Assembly (NCBI GenBank): GCA_013002475.1
Contig: JABDJM010000455.1
Span: 1-21,887, forward strand
DNA length: 21,887 nucleotides
Source of the DNA: Saprospiraceae bacterium
GTDB lineage: Bacteria > Bacteroidota > Bacteroidia > Chitinophagales > Saprospiraceae
Reading direction: 5' to 3'
Below, piece after piece: positions 6,121-15,258 of this stretch; the stretch's first letter is position 1; each line of letters starts with the position of its first letter. The notes beneath the pieces were generated by a model, which saw only the letters and a program-made list of their open reading frames with translations, had not been told where the DNA came from and ran no database searches. The position numbers and the translations under genes were made by a program.

Positions 6121-6192
6121 CAACGCGCGAAGCGCATTCAACGGCCAAAGGCAGTTAAACAGGCGAAGCCAACTAAACGGCCGAAGGCATTC
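6121..6192 (+). repeat. Four-copy 18-bp tandem mini-hairpin array
   Basis: Four consecutive 18-bp units start at 6121, 6139, 6157 and 6175. Each has a mini-hairpin in the same register around a GAA/AAA loop: GCGC-GAA-GCGC, GCC-AAA-GGC, GGC-GAA-GCC and GCC-GAA-GGC. The stems differ in sequence but stay paired, while the (C/A)AAC linkers are kept. Confidence 0.8.
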
Positions 6193-6217
6193 AAAACTTC
6201 TTAATTCTTCCATTTGT

Positions 6218-6225
6218 TACCTTTG
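6218..6225 (+). promoter_or_regulatory. Candidate -7 box (TACCTTTG) of yqeY-metH
   Basis: TACCTTTG fits TAnnTTTG exactly and lies 18 bases before the yqeY ATG, a common short-leader layout in Bacteroidota. No convincing -33 TTTG is seen. It would drive both yqeY and metH. Confidence 0.45.
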
Positions 6226-6243
6226 CTCACCAGAATTAAGACT

Positions 6244-6690
6244 ATGTCATTAGAATCAAAAATTACCCAGGATCTTAAGACTGCCATGAAGGCCAAAGAC
6301 CAGGCAGGTCTCCGAACTATACGAGCGATCAAATCGGCTATTCTTCTTCAAAAAACAGACGGCTCCGGGATAGCCCTGAATGAGGAACTGGAGATCAAAA
6401 TGATCCAAAAATTGATCAAATCGAGAAAGGATTCTTTGGAGATATATGAAAAGCAAAGTAGAGATGACCTGGCAAAAAAAGAACGCGAGGAAATCGAAAT
6501 CCTGGAGCGCTATCTCCCGACCCAGCTTTCGGCAGATGACCTTAAGCCAATCCTGCAGGACATCATCACCAAAGTAGGTGCAAGCTCGATGAAAGACATG
6601 GGTAAGGTTATGGGTATGGCATCCGCCCAGTTGAAAGGCCAGGCAGATGGTAAGACCATCTCCTCCGTGGTTAGAGAATTACTAGGTTAA
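6244..6690 (+). CDS. GatB/YqeY domain-containing protein
   Basis: A 148-residue cytoplasmic protein of the YqeY family, related to the tail domain of the GatB amidotransferase subunit that contacts tRNA; the role of free YqeY is not firmly known. Visible hallmarks are the N-terminal helical part ([27 protein letters not shown]), the [21 protein letters not shown] linker region, and the C-terminal [25 protein letters not shown] helical repeat. The ATG at 6244 is chosen over an in-frame TTG at 6214 because only the shorter form starts at the conserved N-terminus and it sits just after a promoter-like box. metH begins five bases after the stop, so the two are probably co-transcribed. Confidence 0.93.
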   Translation: MSLESKITQDLKTAMKAKDQAGLRTIRAIKSAILLQKTDGSGIALNEELEIKMIQKLIKSRKDSLEIYEKQSRDDLAKKEREEIEILERYLPTQLSADDLKPILQDIITKVGASSMKDMGKVMGMASAQLKGQADGKTISSVVRELLG

Positions 6691-6695
6691 AGTTT

Positions 6696-9600
6696 ATGGT
6701 TTTAGAGCAACTAAAGGATATCTGTAAGGAAAGGATTCTGGTGATGGATGGAGCCATGGGTTCCCTTATCCAGGAGTATAAACTTGAGGAAAAAGATTTC
6801 AGAGGGGATCGCTGGAAGGATCATCCATCCGACCTGAAGGGGAATAACGAACTTCTTTCTATTACCAGGCCTGATGTCATTCAGGCCATTCACCGAGCCT
6901 ACTTGGAGGCAGGTGCAGATATCATTGAGACAAACACCTTCGGTGGCACCGCTGTCGCTCAGGCCGACTACGGAACTGAAGCCGATGCATACGAGCTGAA
7001 TTTTCATTCCGCAAAAATTGCCACAGAAGTTGCAGCAGAGTTTACACAAAAGGATCCGGCTAAGCCGCGGTTTGTGGCCGGAGCGCTGGGACCTACACCG
7101 CGAACCGCTTCGCTCAGCCCTGATGTCAATGACCCTGGATATAGGGCGATAACTTTTGATGAACTCGTTGATGCCTACCTAACACAAGCTAAAGGACTTG
7201 CGGACGGAGGGGTTGACATCATGCTGATAGAAACTGTCTTTGATACGCTCAACTGTAAGGCGGCCCTTTTTGCGCTAGACCTACTATTCGAAGAAAAAGG
7301 CCGCAAATGGCCAGTGATGGTTTCGGGGACGATCACGGATGCTTCCGGTCGTACGCTTAGCGGACAGACGGTCTCCGCCTTTTACATTTCGGTAAGCCAT
7401 ATGGACCTCTTTAGCATTGGCCTGAATTGCGCCCTGGGTGCTCAGGAAATGCGTCCTTACATCGAGGAACTAAGCAAGATCGCAGATTGTCAGATTTCCG
7501 CTTATCCAAACGCCGGGTTACCCAATGAATTTGGCGAATACGATCAGGCTCCTGAAGAAATGCAACAGTACCTCAGAGATTTTGCCTCCTCAGGTTTTGT
7601 CAATATCATCGGTGGTTGCTGCGGAACTACACCCGCTCATATAAACGCTATGGCTGAGGCGGTGAAGGGGGTAACACCTCGCAAACTCCCAGTCGTGGAG
7701 GAGCAAAGTCAGTTTAGTGGTCTAGAGCCCCTGGTCATGCGGGAGGATATGAATTTTGTCAACATTGGTGAGCGTACTAATGTGACTGGTTCCAGAAAAT
7801 TTGCCCGGCTGATCCGGGATGGAAATTACAACGAAGCACTTTCTGTTGCGCAACAACAGGTAGAAGGTGGTGCTCAGATCATTGATATCAACATGGATGA
7901 GGGCTTACTCGATTCCAAGAAAGCCATGGTTGATTTTTTGAATCTGGTAATGAGCGAACCAGAGATCGCCAAGCTGCCTATCATGATCGACTCTTCAAAG
8001 TTTGAGGTGATCGAAGCTGGCTTGAAATGCGTACAGGGAAAGTGCATTGTCAATTCCATTTCGATGAAAGAGGGTGAAGAGGAGTTTATTCGCCATGCAA
8101 AACTGGTAAGAAGATATGGCGCTGCGGCGGTTGTCATGGCCTTTGATGAAAAAGGCCAAGCCGATACGATCCAGCGAAAAGTGGAGATCTGTGAGCGAGC
8201 CTACCATATACTGGTTGATCAGGTCGGCTTCAAGCCTGGCGACATCATTTTCGATCCAAATATTTTTGCGGTAGCTACCGGGATTGATGAGCACAATGAA
8301 TATGCTGTCAATTTCATTGAAGCTACTCGTCAGATCAAGGACCGCTGTCCTGGGGCAAAGATCAGTGGTGGTGTTTCCAATATTTCGTTTTCATTTCGAG
8401 GCAACAATGCTGTCCGGGAAGCCATGCATTCGGCTTTCTTGTATCATGCCATACAGGCAGGTATGGACATGGGCATCGTTAATGCCGGGATGATGGAAGT
8501 GTACGAGGAAATCCCAAAGGATCTTCTACTGCTTGTGGAGGACGTACTCTTCAACAGAAAACAAGAAGCCACAGAAGCGTTGACCGATTATGCAGCCCGT
8601 GTAAAAGGTGGCGGAAAAATATTGGTCAAAGATCTCTCCTGGAGAGAAAAGCCATTGAATGAAAGACTGTCTCACTCCCTGGTAAAAGGGATAACCGAGT
8701 TTATTGAGGAGGACACTGAGGAGGCCCGAAAACAATTTCCCCTAGCCTTGCAGGTGATCGAAGGACCTTTAATGGATGGAATGAATGTGGTTGGTGATCT
8801 ATTTGGAGCAGGAAAAATGTTTTTGCCCCAGGTAGTTAAATCAGCGAGGGTAATGAAAAGAGCGGTGGCCTATCTGACACCTTATATAGAAGAGCAAAAA
8901 GCGCAAGGAGGAGGAAGTTCCAAAGGGAAAATCCTGATGGCAACGGTAAAAGGAGACGTACATGACATTGGAAAAAACATCGTCGGTGTTGTGCTTGGCT
9001 GCAACAACTTTGAGATCATAGATATGGGTGTCATGGTTCCCGCGGCAAAGATCCTTCAGAAAGCTCAGGAAGAACATGTGGACATCATTGGTTTGAGCGG
9101 ATTGATCACTCCCTCTTTGGATGAGATGGTTTACGTCGCTAAAGAGATGGAACGCCTGGGCATGGAGTTGCCATTGATGATCGGGGGCGCTACCACTTCA
9201 AAAACACATACGGCTGTTAAGATTGAACCACAGTATTCCGGACCCATTATTCATGTGCTGGATGCGTCCCGTTCTGTTGCTGTAGCAAGTTCATTGCTTT
9301 CAGCAGATGATGAAAACCGACTTAGGTTTCTGGATGCCACCAAGAAGGAATATGCGAGAGTGCGTGAAGCCCGTGGGAATCGAAAGTCCAATAAGAAATA
9401 CCTATCGATTGAACGGGCTCAGGAAAACAAATGGCGGGCAGATTTTTCAGCAGCTGCAATCAAACCGTCCTTTCTTGGAGTAAAGGTTTTTGAAAACTAT
9501 GATCTCGAAGAATTGTCGGAGTACATCGACTGGACTCCATTTTTCAAATCCTGGCAGCTAGCTGGAAAGTTTCCAGCGATCCTGGAAGACAAAATCGTTG

Positions 9601-10364
9601 GTGAGGAAGCAAAGAAACTCTTCAATGATGCTCGTAGCATGCTTAGAAGGATAATCGACGGGAAATGGTTGACAGCTAAATCGGTCATCGGATTTTTTCC
9701 GGCGAATGCGGACAAGGATGACACCATTCTTTACAATGGTAAGCAAACTGAGCTTGAGCGTCTTTGTCACCTTCGTCAGCAAAATCAAAAAGCCCCCGGG
9801 CAAAAAAATTACTCATTAGCTGATCTCATTAGACCAGCAGAGGAAGGACAAGATTACATCGGAGCTTTTGCGGTAACTACAGGCGTAGGAATTGAGGAGC
9901 ATGTGAAACGTTTTGAGGAGGCCCATGATGATTACAACGCTATTATGCTCAAAGCCCTGGCAGACCGGCTAGCAGAGGCCTTTGCAGAAAGAATGCATGA
10001 GAGGGTGCGAAAAGAATTTTGGGGCTACGCTCCCCAAGAGCAACACAGCAATGTAGAACTCATTTCAGAAAGCTATAAGGGAATCCGGCCTGCACCTGGC
10101 TATCCCGCCTGCCCTGATCATACGGAAAAGGAAAAGCTCTTTAAGCTGCTCGATGTTGAGAAGAACATCGGCATGAAATTGACCGAGAGTTTTGCCATGT
10201 ATCCTGCTGCAAGTGTTAGCGGTTGGTATTTTGCCCATCCGGAGGCTAAGTATTTTGGATTGGGTAAGATCGGTAAGGATCAGGTCGCGGACTATGCAAA
10301 GCGGAAAGGGATGAGCCTCGAAGAGGCGGAGCGGTGGTTGGCGCCGGTGTTAAATTACAGATAG
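6696..10364 (+). CDS. metH: Cobalamin-dependent methionine synthase
   Basis: MetH moves the methyl group of 5-methyltetrahydrofolate to homocysteine through methylcobalamin, giving methionine and tetrahydrofolate. The 1222-residue protein is full length with all modules in order. The homocysteine domain (about 5-325) has zinc cysteines C245, C308 and C309 (GGCCGTTP). The pterin domain starts at about 350 ([16 protein letters not shown]). The cobalamin cap (about 645-740) precedes the B12 domain with DVHDIGKN, where H756 is the expected cobalt ligand. The SAM reactivation domain (about 895-1222) has [12 protein letters not shown] from R1131. A separate reductase must supply electrons; none is in view. 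No cobalamin riboswitch is evident upstream. The gene is bracketed by repeat patches on both sides. Confidence 0.98.
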   Translation: MVLEQLKDICKERILVMDGAMGSLIQEYKLEEKDFRGDRWKDHPSDLKGNNELLSITRPDVIQAIHRAYLEAGADIIETNTFGGTAVAQADYGTEADAYELNFHSAKIATEVAAEFTQKDPAKPRFVAGALGPTPRTASLSPDVNDPGYRAITFDELVDAYLTQAKGLADGGVDIMLIETVFDTLNCKAALFALDLLFEEKGRKWPVMVSGTITDASGRTLSGQTVSAFYISVSHMDLFSIGLNCALGAQEMRPYIEELSKIADCQISAYPNAGLPNEFGEYDQAPEEMQQYLRDFASSGFVNIIGGCCGTTPAHINAMAEAVKGVTPRKLPVVEEQSQFSGLEPLVMREDMNFVNIGERTNVTGSRKFARLIRDGNYNEALSVAQQQVEGGAQIIDINMDEGLLDSKKAMVDFLNLVMSEPEIAKLPIMIDSSKFEVIEAGLKCVQGKCIVNSISMKEGEEEFIRHAKLVRRYGAAAVVMAFDEKGQADTIQRKVEICERAYHILVDQVGFKPGDIIFDPNIFAVATGIDEHNEYAVNFIEATRQIKDRCPGAKISGGVSNISFSFRGNNAVREAMHSAFLYHAIQAGMDMGIVNAGMMEVYEEIPKDLLLLVEDVLFNRKQEATEALTDYAARVKGGGKILVKDLSWREKPLNERLSHSLVKGITEFIEEDTEEARKQFPLALQVIEGPLMDGMNVVGDLFGAGKMFLPQVVKSARVMKRAVAYLTPYIEEQKAQGGGSSKGKILMATVKGDVHDIGKNIVGVVLGCNNFEIIDMGVMVPAAKILQKAQEEHVDIIGLSGLITPSLDEMVYVAKEMERLGMELPLMIGGATTSKTHTAVKIEPQYSGPIIHVLDASRSVAVASSLLSADDENRLRFLDATKKEYARVREARGNRKSNKKYLSIERAQENKWRADFSAAAIKPSFLGVKVFENYDLEELSEYIDWTPFFKSWQLAGKFPAILEDKIVGEEAKKLFNDARSMLRRIIDGKWLTAKSVIGFFPANADKDDTILYNGKQTELERLCHLRQQNQKAPGQKNYSLADLIRPAEEGQDYIGAFAVTTGVGIEEHVKRFEEAHDDYNAIMLKALADRLAEAFAERMHERVRKEFWGYAPQEQHSNVELISESYKGIRPAPGYPACPDHTEKEKLFKLLDVEKNIGMKLTESFAMYPAASVSGWYFAHPEAKYFGLGKIGKDQVADYAKRKGMSLEEAERWLAPVLNYR

Positions 10365-10375
10365 GTTAATCAATT

Positions 10376-10402
10376 GCCACAAAGGCACAAAGAACACAAA
10401 GG
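10376..10402 (+). repeat. CACAAAG-type repeat, continuous copy
   Basis: GCCACAAAG, GCACAAAG and AACACAAAG follow one another, three units of 8-9 bases. It corresponds to 6008-6048 without the 14-base insert. It begins 12 bases after the metH stop. Confidence 0.75.
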
Positions 10403-10619
10403 TATCCACAGCTTTCCAATTGGTACTCATCAGATAAGCCCCAGAGGGGCGAAATTTCTGTAGCCAAAGTATCAAAAGAGGTTCCAGCTCCAGAGGAGCG
10501 TAATTTTGAATGCAGCCCTCAGTCAACTAATTGGGTTTCGTTTCAAGCGCCAAGCTATCCTTTACCTCCTTTCGTCTAATTATATTTCAAAGCTGGTTTG
10601 AATTCCTTTTATTCGTTCT
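10403..10619. other. Non-coding stretch between metH and the M15-like gene
   Basis: Apart from the hairpin pair C/D no gene is seen. A TATATTTC sequence at about 10580-10587 is one base off TAnnTTTG and could be the promoter of the gene starting at 10620. No classic terminator for metH is found; the GC-rich hairpins C and D may serve instead. Confidence 0.5.
10437..10500 (+). repeat. Hairpin repeat pair C/D (49-base period)
   Basis: Copy C (AGCCCCAGAGGGGCG, 10437-10451) is identical to copies A and B. Copy D (AGCTCCAGAGGAGCG, 10486-10500) has C-to-T and G-to-A at paired positions, so the stem is kept. C and D are 49 bases apart, as A and B are; TAGC follows at the same offset in A and C. Confidence 0.85.
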
Positions 10620-11267
10620 ATGCTTTACTGGCTATTCCAGATACTGAAATCAATATTCCTTTTAGTACTACCCTTCATTATATTGATCAGGGGAGCTGTG
10701 TATTTCCATAGTGAGTATCACCTGCATCCCTGGGCTGCGCTACTGGGTGGAGCAGGAGCCGCCATGTTGGTGTTGTTTATCTATCTCACTTTTGTACACG
10801 GAAGGTTTACCGGAAAGATCGGTAGCAAAAAAACTTTTAAACGACGAGGATTGATCGTGCTGGTTTTGGTGCTTGGCTACTGTGTCCATGGACTCTTTTT
10901 TCTGTCAAGCAAAAACACCAAAGCTGAAGAAGTGCGCACTGAATTTACGAACCTGCACCCCATCTTACGCCTGGGAGTTAGCACGATCGTTTTTCTTGAC
11001 AGGGATCTGATCATTACAGACGCCAGTCGTTTTCCGGAAGACTATAAAAAAATGGGGCTACCCAGAAAAGGCAGATCGCTACATTACAAGCAAAGCAATG
11101 GATTTGCTCATGCTCTCGACCTTAGAACCAATGGTCGCTCTGAATTCCGCAACACCCTTTTGAAAGGCTATTTCTGGGCTATGGGTTTTAATACCCTACG
11201 GCACGTAGGGACTGGAGATCACCTGCACATTAGTTTGCAAAGCCACGACACGCCGGGAGCTATCTAG
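10620..11267 (+). CDS. Membrane-anchored protein with peptidase M15-like C-terminal domain
   Basis: A 215-residue protein with three predicted N-terminal membrane helices (about 5-28, 38-60 and 76-96), which would place the remainder outside the cytoplasm. The C-terminal part looks like the D-Ala-D-Ala carboxypeptidase/endolysin (M15) fold: IITDASRF (about 131-138), then SLHYKQSNGFAHALDLR with H155 and D167, and the final GDHLHIS with H203. This is the H...D...H zinc-ligand order of M15 enzymes, with a longer gap than usual between the first His and Asp; H164 is an alternative ligand. If active it would act on peptidoglycan stem peptides. Its stop overlaps that of the next gene by four bases. 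The assignment is by motif only and could be a non-catalytic relative. Confidence 0.5.
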   Translation: MLYWLFQILKSIFLLVLPFIILIRGAVYFHSEYHLHPWAALLGGAGAAMLVLFIYLTFVHGRFTGKIGSKKTFKRRGLIVLVLVLGYCVHGLFFLSSKNTKAEEVRTEFTNLHPILRLGVSTIVFLDRDLIITDASRFPEDYKKMGLPRKGRSLHYKQSNGFAHALDLRTNGRSEFRNTLLKGYFWAMGFNTLRHVGTGDHLHISLQSHDTPGAI

Positions 11268-11590
11268 AAGAAAAAGCGGAGTGCTCCATCTATGATGGAA
11301 ATGATCGCAGCAAGACCAAGAGCCCACCAAAAGTTTTTCACTTCAAATTCATCCAGAAAATAATCTGCTATCTGGATCAGGATGGCGTCCAAAAACCAGT
11401 TGAAAACTCCCCAGGAAAGTATGCCCAGAGAAACGATCTTCAGTACACTCCCAACAGTAAAATTCAGGATAGCTAAAACGACAACAACGATCACCGCATG
11501 CATGAACCCTTTGAGCTTAACACCATCTAGGAGATAAGAACCTGCCCATACGCCAATGGCTGAAGCGATTATTCCAAATACATATTCCAT
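11264..11590 (-). CDS. PF04020 (phage holin 4-2 superfamily) small membrane protein
   Basis: A 108-residue integral membrane protein with four hydrophobic segments and the family layout: YLLDGVKLKGFMHAV near the N-terminus, LGILSWGVFNWFLDAILIQIADYFL in the middle, and FEVKNFWWALGLAAIISII at the end. Such proteins are widespread in free-living bacteria. Despite the family name they are not evidence of a prophage, and their function is unknown. It is convergent with the M15-like gene and lies just downstream of the sugar dehydrogenase gene (two bases between), so it may be co-transcribed with acs and that gene. Confidence 0.85.
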   Translation of the reverse strand: MEYVFGIIASAIGVWAGSYLLDGVKLKGFMHAVIVVVVLAILNFTVGSVLKIVSLGILSWGVFNWFLDAILIQIADYFLDEFEVKNFWWALGLAAIISIIDGALRFFF

Positions 11591-11592
11591 AA

Positions 11593-12717
11593 TTATCCTT
11601 TTACGATCTTAAAAATTCCTTCCTGCTCTACTGAAATATACAGAAAGCCATCCGGAGCCTGTCGCACGTCGCGAAGGCGACCGGATTTTTCAAATAGTTT
11701 TTCTTCTCGGACCACCTTATCCCCGTCCAGGACAACCCGTTGCAGATACATAAATTTAAGAGCCCCCACCATTAGTGAACCTTTCCAATCTGGATAATAA
11801 TCCGAGTTTACAAAGGCCATCCCACTGGGAGCTATAGATGGCGTCCATTGATGTAAAGGTTGTTCCATCCCCTCTTTATGTGTTATCTCTGTAAACTTGG
11901 TTCCGCTGTAATTGATACCATAACTAATGACAGGCCAACCGCAATTTTTTCCTTTGCGAATGATGTTGATCTCATCCCCACCACGAGGACCGTGTTCATG
12001 CGTCCAGATCTCCCCGGTTGCGGGGTGACGATCCATGCCCTGGGGATTACGATGACCATAGGAATAGATAGCAGCCTTGGCACCAGGAGTTCCTACAAAA
12101 GGATTATCCTCTGGTATTCTGCCATCATCATGGATACGGTAGATTTTTCCGTTGTCCCTTTTAACATCCTGCGGATTGACATCACGCTCTCCCCTGTCCC
12201 CAATGGAAAAGTATAAATACCCATCCCTGTCAAACTTCATTCGGGAGCCAAAGTGATGTGCCCTGTTCGTAGCAGGACTAGCCTGATACAACACTTGCTG
12301 ATCCGCCAATCGATCACCATCCAGCTTACCTCGGATAATTCGTGTATTGCCAGCCTGTCCATCTTCCGCGTAGGACTGGCTGAGGTAGATCCATCCATTA
12401 TCTTTGTAATTCGGATGAAGAATCACATCAAGGAGTCCTCCCTGACCATGTGCGAATGCCGGCGGCACATCCCTTATCACCGTTTTTGAACCATCTTGAA
12501 ATAGAATAAGGTCTCCTCTTTTTTCTGTGTAGAGGATAGAGCCATCCGGAAGGAAAGCCATTCCCCAGGGAATCTCCACATCATCCACAACCTTCTCCAA
12601 CACATAGCCGTGAGTCTTGGAAGTTTTTGCAGGAGGCGTTTTTACCTGGGCTTCATTGCAGCTCAGAGAAACAACCAGAAAAACAAACAGTGAAATGATT
12701 CGGTTGGGGAATTTCAT
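11593..12717 (-). CDS. PQQ-dependent sugar (aldose) dehydrogenase lipoprotein
   Basis: A soluble-GDH-type six-bladed beta-propeller dehydrogenase that oxidises aldose sugars with pyrroloquinoline quinone outside the cytoplasm. The 374-residue product starts with a lipoprotein-like signal (FLVVSLSC, C20), and the next residues NE are polar/acidic. Conserved segments include PWGMAFLPDGS, GQGGLLDVILHPNY, RAHHFGSRMKFDRDG (H155 is the likely catalytic base), FSIGDRG, YSYGHRNPQG, THEHGPRGGDEIN and IAPSGMAF. The ATG is 12 bases downstream of the acs stop, which suggests one transcript. No PQQ synthesis gene is in view, so cofactor supply is unknown and another substrate is possible. Confidence 0.85.
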   Translation of the reverse strand: MKFPNRIISLFVFLVVSLSCNEAQVKTPPAKTSKTHGYVLEKVVDDVEIPWGMAFLPDGSILYTEKRGDLILFQDGSKTVIRDVPPAFAHGQGGLLDVILHPNYKDNGWIYLSQSYAEDGQAGNTRIIRGKLDGDRLADQQVLYQASPATNRAHHFGSRMKFDRDGYLYFSIGDRGERDVNPQDVKRDNGKIYRIHDDGRIPEDNPFVGTPGAKAAIYSYGHRNPQGMDRHPATGEIWTHEHGPRGGDEINIIRKGKNCGWPVISYGINYSGTKFTEITHKEGMEQPLHQWTPSIAPSGMAFVNSDYYPDWKGSLMVGALKFMYLQRVVLDGDKVVREEKLFEKSGRLRDVRQAPDGFLYISVEQEGIFKIVKG

Positions 12718-12729
12718 AACTCTTTAAAT

Positions 12730-14628
12730 TTAAACAGCACCTTCTTTTATCTCTTCCACCACATCAGGGTTAAGTAAGGTACTAACATCACCCATGTTAT
12801 CCACATCACCTGCAGCGATCTTTCTGAGTATTCGCCGCATGATCTTTCCCGACCGTGTCTTAGGAAGGCCGGTTACGACCTGGATCTTATCGGGTTTAGC
12901 AATCGGCCCGATCTCCTTGGTTACTACCGCCCGGACTTCCTGTGAAAATGATTCATTATCCGTTACATTCCTATTAGGGATCACATAGGCGTAAATTCCC
13001 TGCCCCTTAATACTATGGGGATAACCGACTACAGCTGACTCTACCACATTGTCATGTTCATTGATGGCATTTTCAACTTCAGCAGTTCCCATACGGTGAC
13101 CAGAAACATTGAGAACATCATCAACCCGTCCTATGATCCGGTATCGACCTTCTGAATCTCTACGGGCACCGTCTCCGGTGAAGTAGAGATCCGAAAAATC
13201 TGAAAAATACACCTCCTTGCACCGCTGGTGATCTCCCCAGGTGGTTCTAAGGATAGAAGGCCAGGGGTATTTTATACAAAGTAGCCCTTCCACACCATTA
13301 CCATGGATCTCATTTCCTTCCTGGTCAACCAGCAAAAGCTGGACACCTGGTAATGGATAAGAAGCATAGCAAGGCTTTGCATCTGTGATTCCCGGGAGCG
13401 GAGAAATCAGGATCCCTCCTGTCTCAGTTTGCCACCAGGTATCAACTATTGGACAATTTCCTTTACCTACTTTTTCATTATACCAATTCCAGGCTTCCTC
13501 ATTGATGGGCTCGCCCACCGAACCTAAAACCTTTAGGGATGACAAATCATATTTCTCAACATACTCATCTCCTTTTGCCATTAAGGCTCTGATCGCGGTT
13601 GGAGCGGTATAAAATTGATTGACTTTATGCTCTTCACAGATCTGCCAAAAGCGACCAGCATCCGGATAGGTGGGCACGCCCTCAAACATCATCGTAGTTG
13701 CTCCTGCCAATAGTGGCCCGTACACTATATAACTATGACCGGTGATCCAACCAATGTCTGCCGTACACCAATAGATGTCCCCTTCATTGTATTGGAAAAC
13801 ATTTTCAAAAGAAAAGCAAGTGTAAACCATGTATCCTCCACAGGTATGCACAACCCCTTTTGGTTTACCGGTTGAACCTGAAGTGTAAAGGATAAAAAGA
13901 GGGTCTTCTGAATCCATCATTTCTGCCGGGCAATCGGTGGCCTGTCCCTCCAATTCCTCATTCCACCACTTATCTCTACCATCTTCCCAGGCAATCCCTC
14001 CGCCCGTGTTTTTATGCACAAGTACCGTCTCTACCGAATCACAGTTCATGCTTAGCGCCTGATCGACTACCGTTTTGACAGGTATGTTTTTAACACCGCG
14101 ATGATTGAAGTCTGAGCAGATGACCATTTTACAGGTTGCATCCTTGACCCGGTCGGCCAAGGCCTGGGCAGAAAACCCTGCGAAGACGACTGAGTGGATA
14201 GCACCTATCCGCGCACAGGCCAAAACACCAATGGCTAACTCAGGTACCATAGGCATGTAAAAACAAACCCGGTCCCCTTTGCCAATGCCATTTGCTTTTA
14301 GTGCATTAGCCGCTTGACAAACAGCCGCGTGCAATTCCTTGAAAGAGTATCGTTTGGTCTCACCATCCGGGTCATTAGGTTCCCAGATGATGGCCGTTTG
14401 ATCTCCTTTCGTTTCTAAATGCCGGTCAAGGCAATTTTCAGTGATGTTTAGTTTGCCACCTACAAACCATTTGACATCCGGACCGTTGAAGTTCCAGTCC
14501 AGGACCTGATCCCATTTCTTATGCCATTGAAAAGTTTCTGCTTGTTCTGCCCAGAAACCCTCCGGGTTTTCTACAGATTTTTGAAAAAGAGATTTGTATT
14601 CGTCTAAGGTGTTTATTCGAGTTGTCAT
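12730..14628 (-). CDS. acs: Acetyl-coenzyme A synthetase (AMP-forming)
   Basis: Acs activates acetate with ATP and CoA to acetyl-CoA through an acetyl-AMP intermediate in the cytoplasm. The 632-residue length is standard. Adenylate-forming motifs are clear: YTSGSTGKPKGVVHT (P-loop), WWQTETGG (substrate/AMP site), YFTGDGARRDSEGRYRIIGR, VDDVLNVSGHRMGTAEVE, and the C-terminal PKTRSGKIMRR whose K595 is the lysine controlled by acetylation in other bacteria. The ATG at 14628 starts a normal N-terminus. A terminator lies upstream at 14675-14697, so acs has its own promoter in about 46 bases. The DUF4212/symporter pair further on probably supplies its substrate. Confidence 0.97.
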   Translation of the reverse strand: MTTRINTLDEYKSLFQKSVENPEGFWAEQAETFQWHKKWDQVLDWNFNGPDVKWFVGGKLNITENCLDRHLETKGDQTAIIWEPNDPDGETKRYSFKELHAAVCQAANALKANGIGKGDRVCFYMPMVPELAIGVLACARIGAIHSVVFAGFSAQALADRVKDATCKMVICSDFNHRGVKNIPVKTVVDQALSMNCDSVETVLVHKNTGGGIAWEDGRDKWWNEELEGQATDCPAEMMDSEDPLFILYTSGSTGKPKGVVHTCGGYMVYTCFSFENVFQYNEGDIYWCTADIGWITGHSYIVYGPLLAGATTMMFEGVPTYPDAGRFWQICEEHKVNQFYTAPTAIRALMAKGDEYVEKYDLSSLKVLGSVGEPINEEAWNWYNEKVGKGNCPIVDTWWQTETGGILISPLPGITDAKPCYASYPLPGVQLLLVDQEGNEIHGNGVEGLLCIKYPWPSILRTTWGDHQRCKEVYFSDFSDLYFTGDGARRDSEGRYRIIGRVDDVLNVSGHRMGTAEVENAINEHDNVVESAVVGYPHSIKGQGIYAYVIPNRNVTDNESFSQEVRAVVTKEIGPIAKPDKIQVVTGLPKTRSGKIMRRILRKIAAGDVDNMGDVSTLLNPDVVEEIKEGAV

Positions 14629-14674
14629 ATGTTATTTTTTGCCTGCCTAAAATAGCCAAAAACCACAAATGCAA

Positions 14675-14697
14675 AAGGCCCTGCATAGCAGGGCCTT
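14675..14697 (-). terminator. Hairpin terminator upstream of acs
   Basis: A perfect 10-bp stem (AAGGCCCTGC with GCAGGGCCTT) closes a 3-base loop; on the minus strand it runs into TTTT. It ends transcription of the unknown membrane protein gene at 14719-15258 and insulates acs. Confidence 0.7.
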
Positions 14698-14718
14698 CGA
14701 TGATTTTTTTCATCTTTT

Positions 14719-15258
14719 TTATCTGTTCAACCACCAACCTAACCAGGATCCGGCTAGTCCGAACTGGACAACCTGATCGATCAGATCGGGAAGTGAATTG
14801 GTCATAAACCAAATACTGTTTAAATAAGAGATCACCAGGTAGCCGATCACTCCCACGCCGATAGAGGCTAAAACTGATTTTCCAAAGGTTAGATCCGCAA
14901 ACTGAAGGAGGATCCAGCATAGGATCGCCATAACAATAACATTCATGACAAAGCCACGAGCCATATTTGCTCCCATATTGTTTTGCATGTCGCTATGGTA
15001 GCTTACCTGTGCCCATGGTTTTCCGATTCTGCCTTCAAAGGCTTTTTCCATTTCTTCTCTGGGCGTTCCTGGCTCAAAGGTCGGCATGAAATAAGTTCCT
15101 TCTTCAAGGCCTGTTGCCGCAAGAGCTGCCAGCACCTCATCCTGCTTATCTGTGTATTCCATCTGGCTGTAATGCAGGTTGGCCATGCCATAGGAAATGA
15201 ACTGCCAAATAAAGAGGATCAAACCTCCTACCAATGCTCCGATTAAAATCTTTTTCAT
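14719..15258 (-). CDS. Membrane protein of unknown function
   Basis: I do not recognise this family with certainty. The 179-residue protein has one N-terminal membrane helix (about 4-27), a soluble part of roughly 75 residues (about 30-103) with an acidic/basic mix and the stretch GTYFMPTFEPGTPREEMEKA, then three hydrophobic segments (about 105-125, 130-150, 160-177) ending in GLAGSWLGWWLNR. This gives four membrane helices with an extracytoplasmic or cytoplasmic loop depending on topology. The ATG at 15258 is followed by KKILIG, a normal start. It is monocistronic: a terminator follows and the neighbour upstream is divergent. Confidence 0.7.
   Translation of the reverse strand: MKKILIGALVGGLILFIWQFISYGMANLHYSQMEYTDKQDEVLAALAATGLEEGTYFMPTFEPGTPREEMEKAFEGRIGKPWAQVSYHSDMQNNMGANMARGFVMNVIVMAILCWILLQFADLTFGKSVLASIGVGVIGYLVISYLNSIWFMTNSLPDLIDQVVQFGLAGSWLGWWLNR

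Larger units (their letters stand above)
5860..6243. repeat. 384-base non-coding stretch made of several repeat families
   Basis: No credible gene is present; the one long minus-strand frame at 5803-6012 is translated repeat. In order it holds GGCTTTGAGC/GGCTGTGAGC-type short repeats (5869-5934), a pair of GCCCC-AGA-GGGGC hairpins (5932-5995), a CACAAAG-type repeat with an insert (6008-6048), more GGCTGTG repeats (6067-6117), a four-copy 18-bp mini-hairpin array (6121-6192), and the yqeY promoter-like box. Confidence 0.85.

Noticed and set aside
6121..6192. Possible CRISPR-like array
   Set aside because: The units are 18 bp, adjoin directly without unique spacers, and no cas genes are present.
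6193..6243. Cobalamin riboswitch ahead of yqeY-metH
   Set aside because: I see no B12-box-like conserved core; the leader is short and the sequence before it is repeat.
6696..10364. Antisense open frames within metH and acs
   Set aside because: They are short shadows of strongly conserved coding sequence without start signals or recognisable products.
11264..11590. Prophage lysis cassette (holin beside an endolysin-like gene)
   Set aside because: PF04020 proteins are common in chromosomes without phages, the genes are convergent rather than co-transcribed, and no other phage gene is present.
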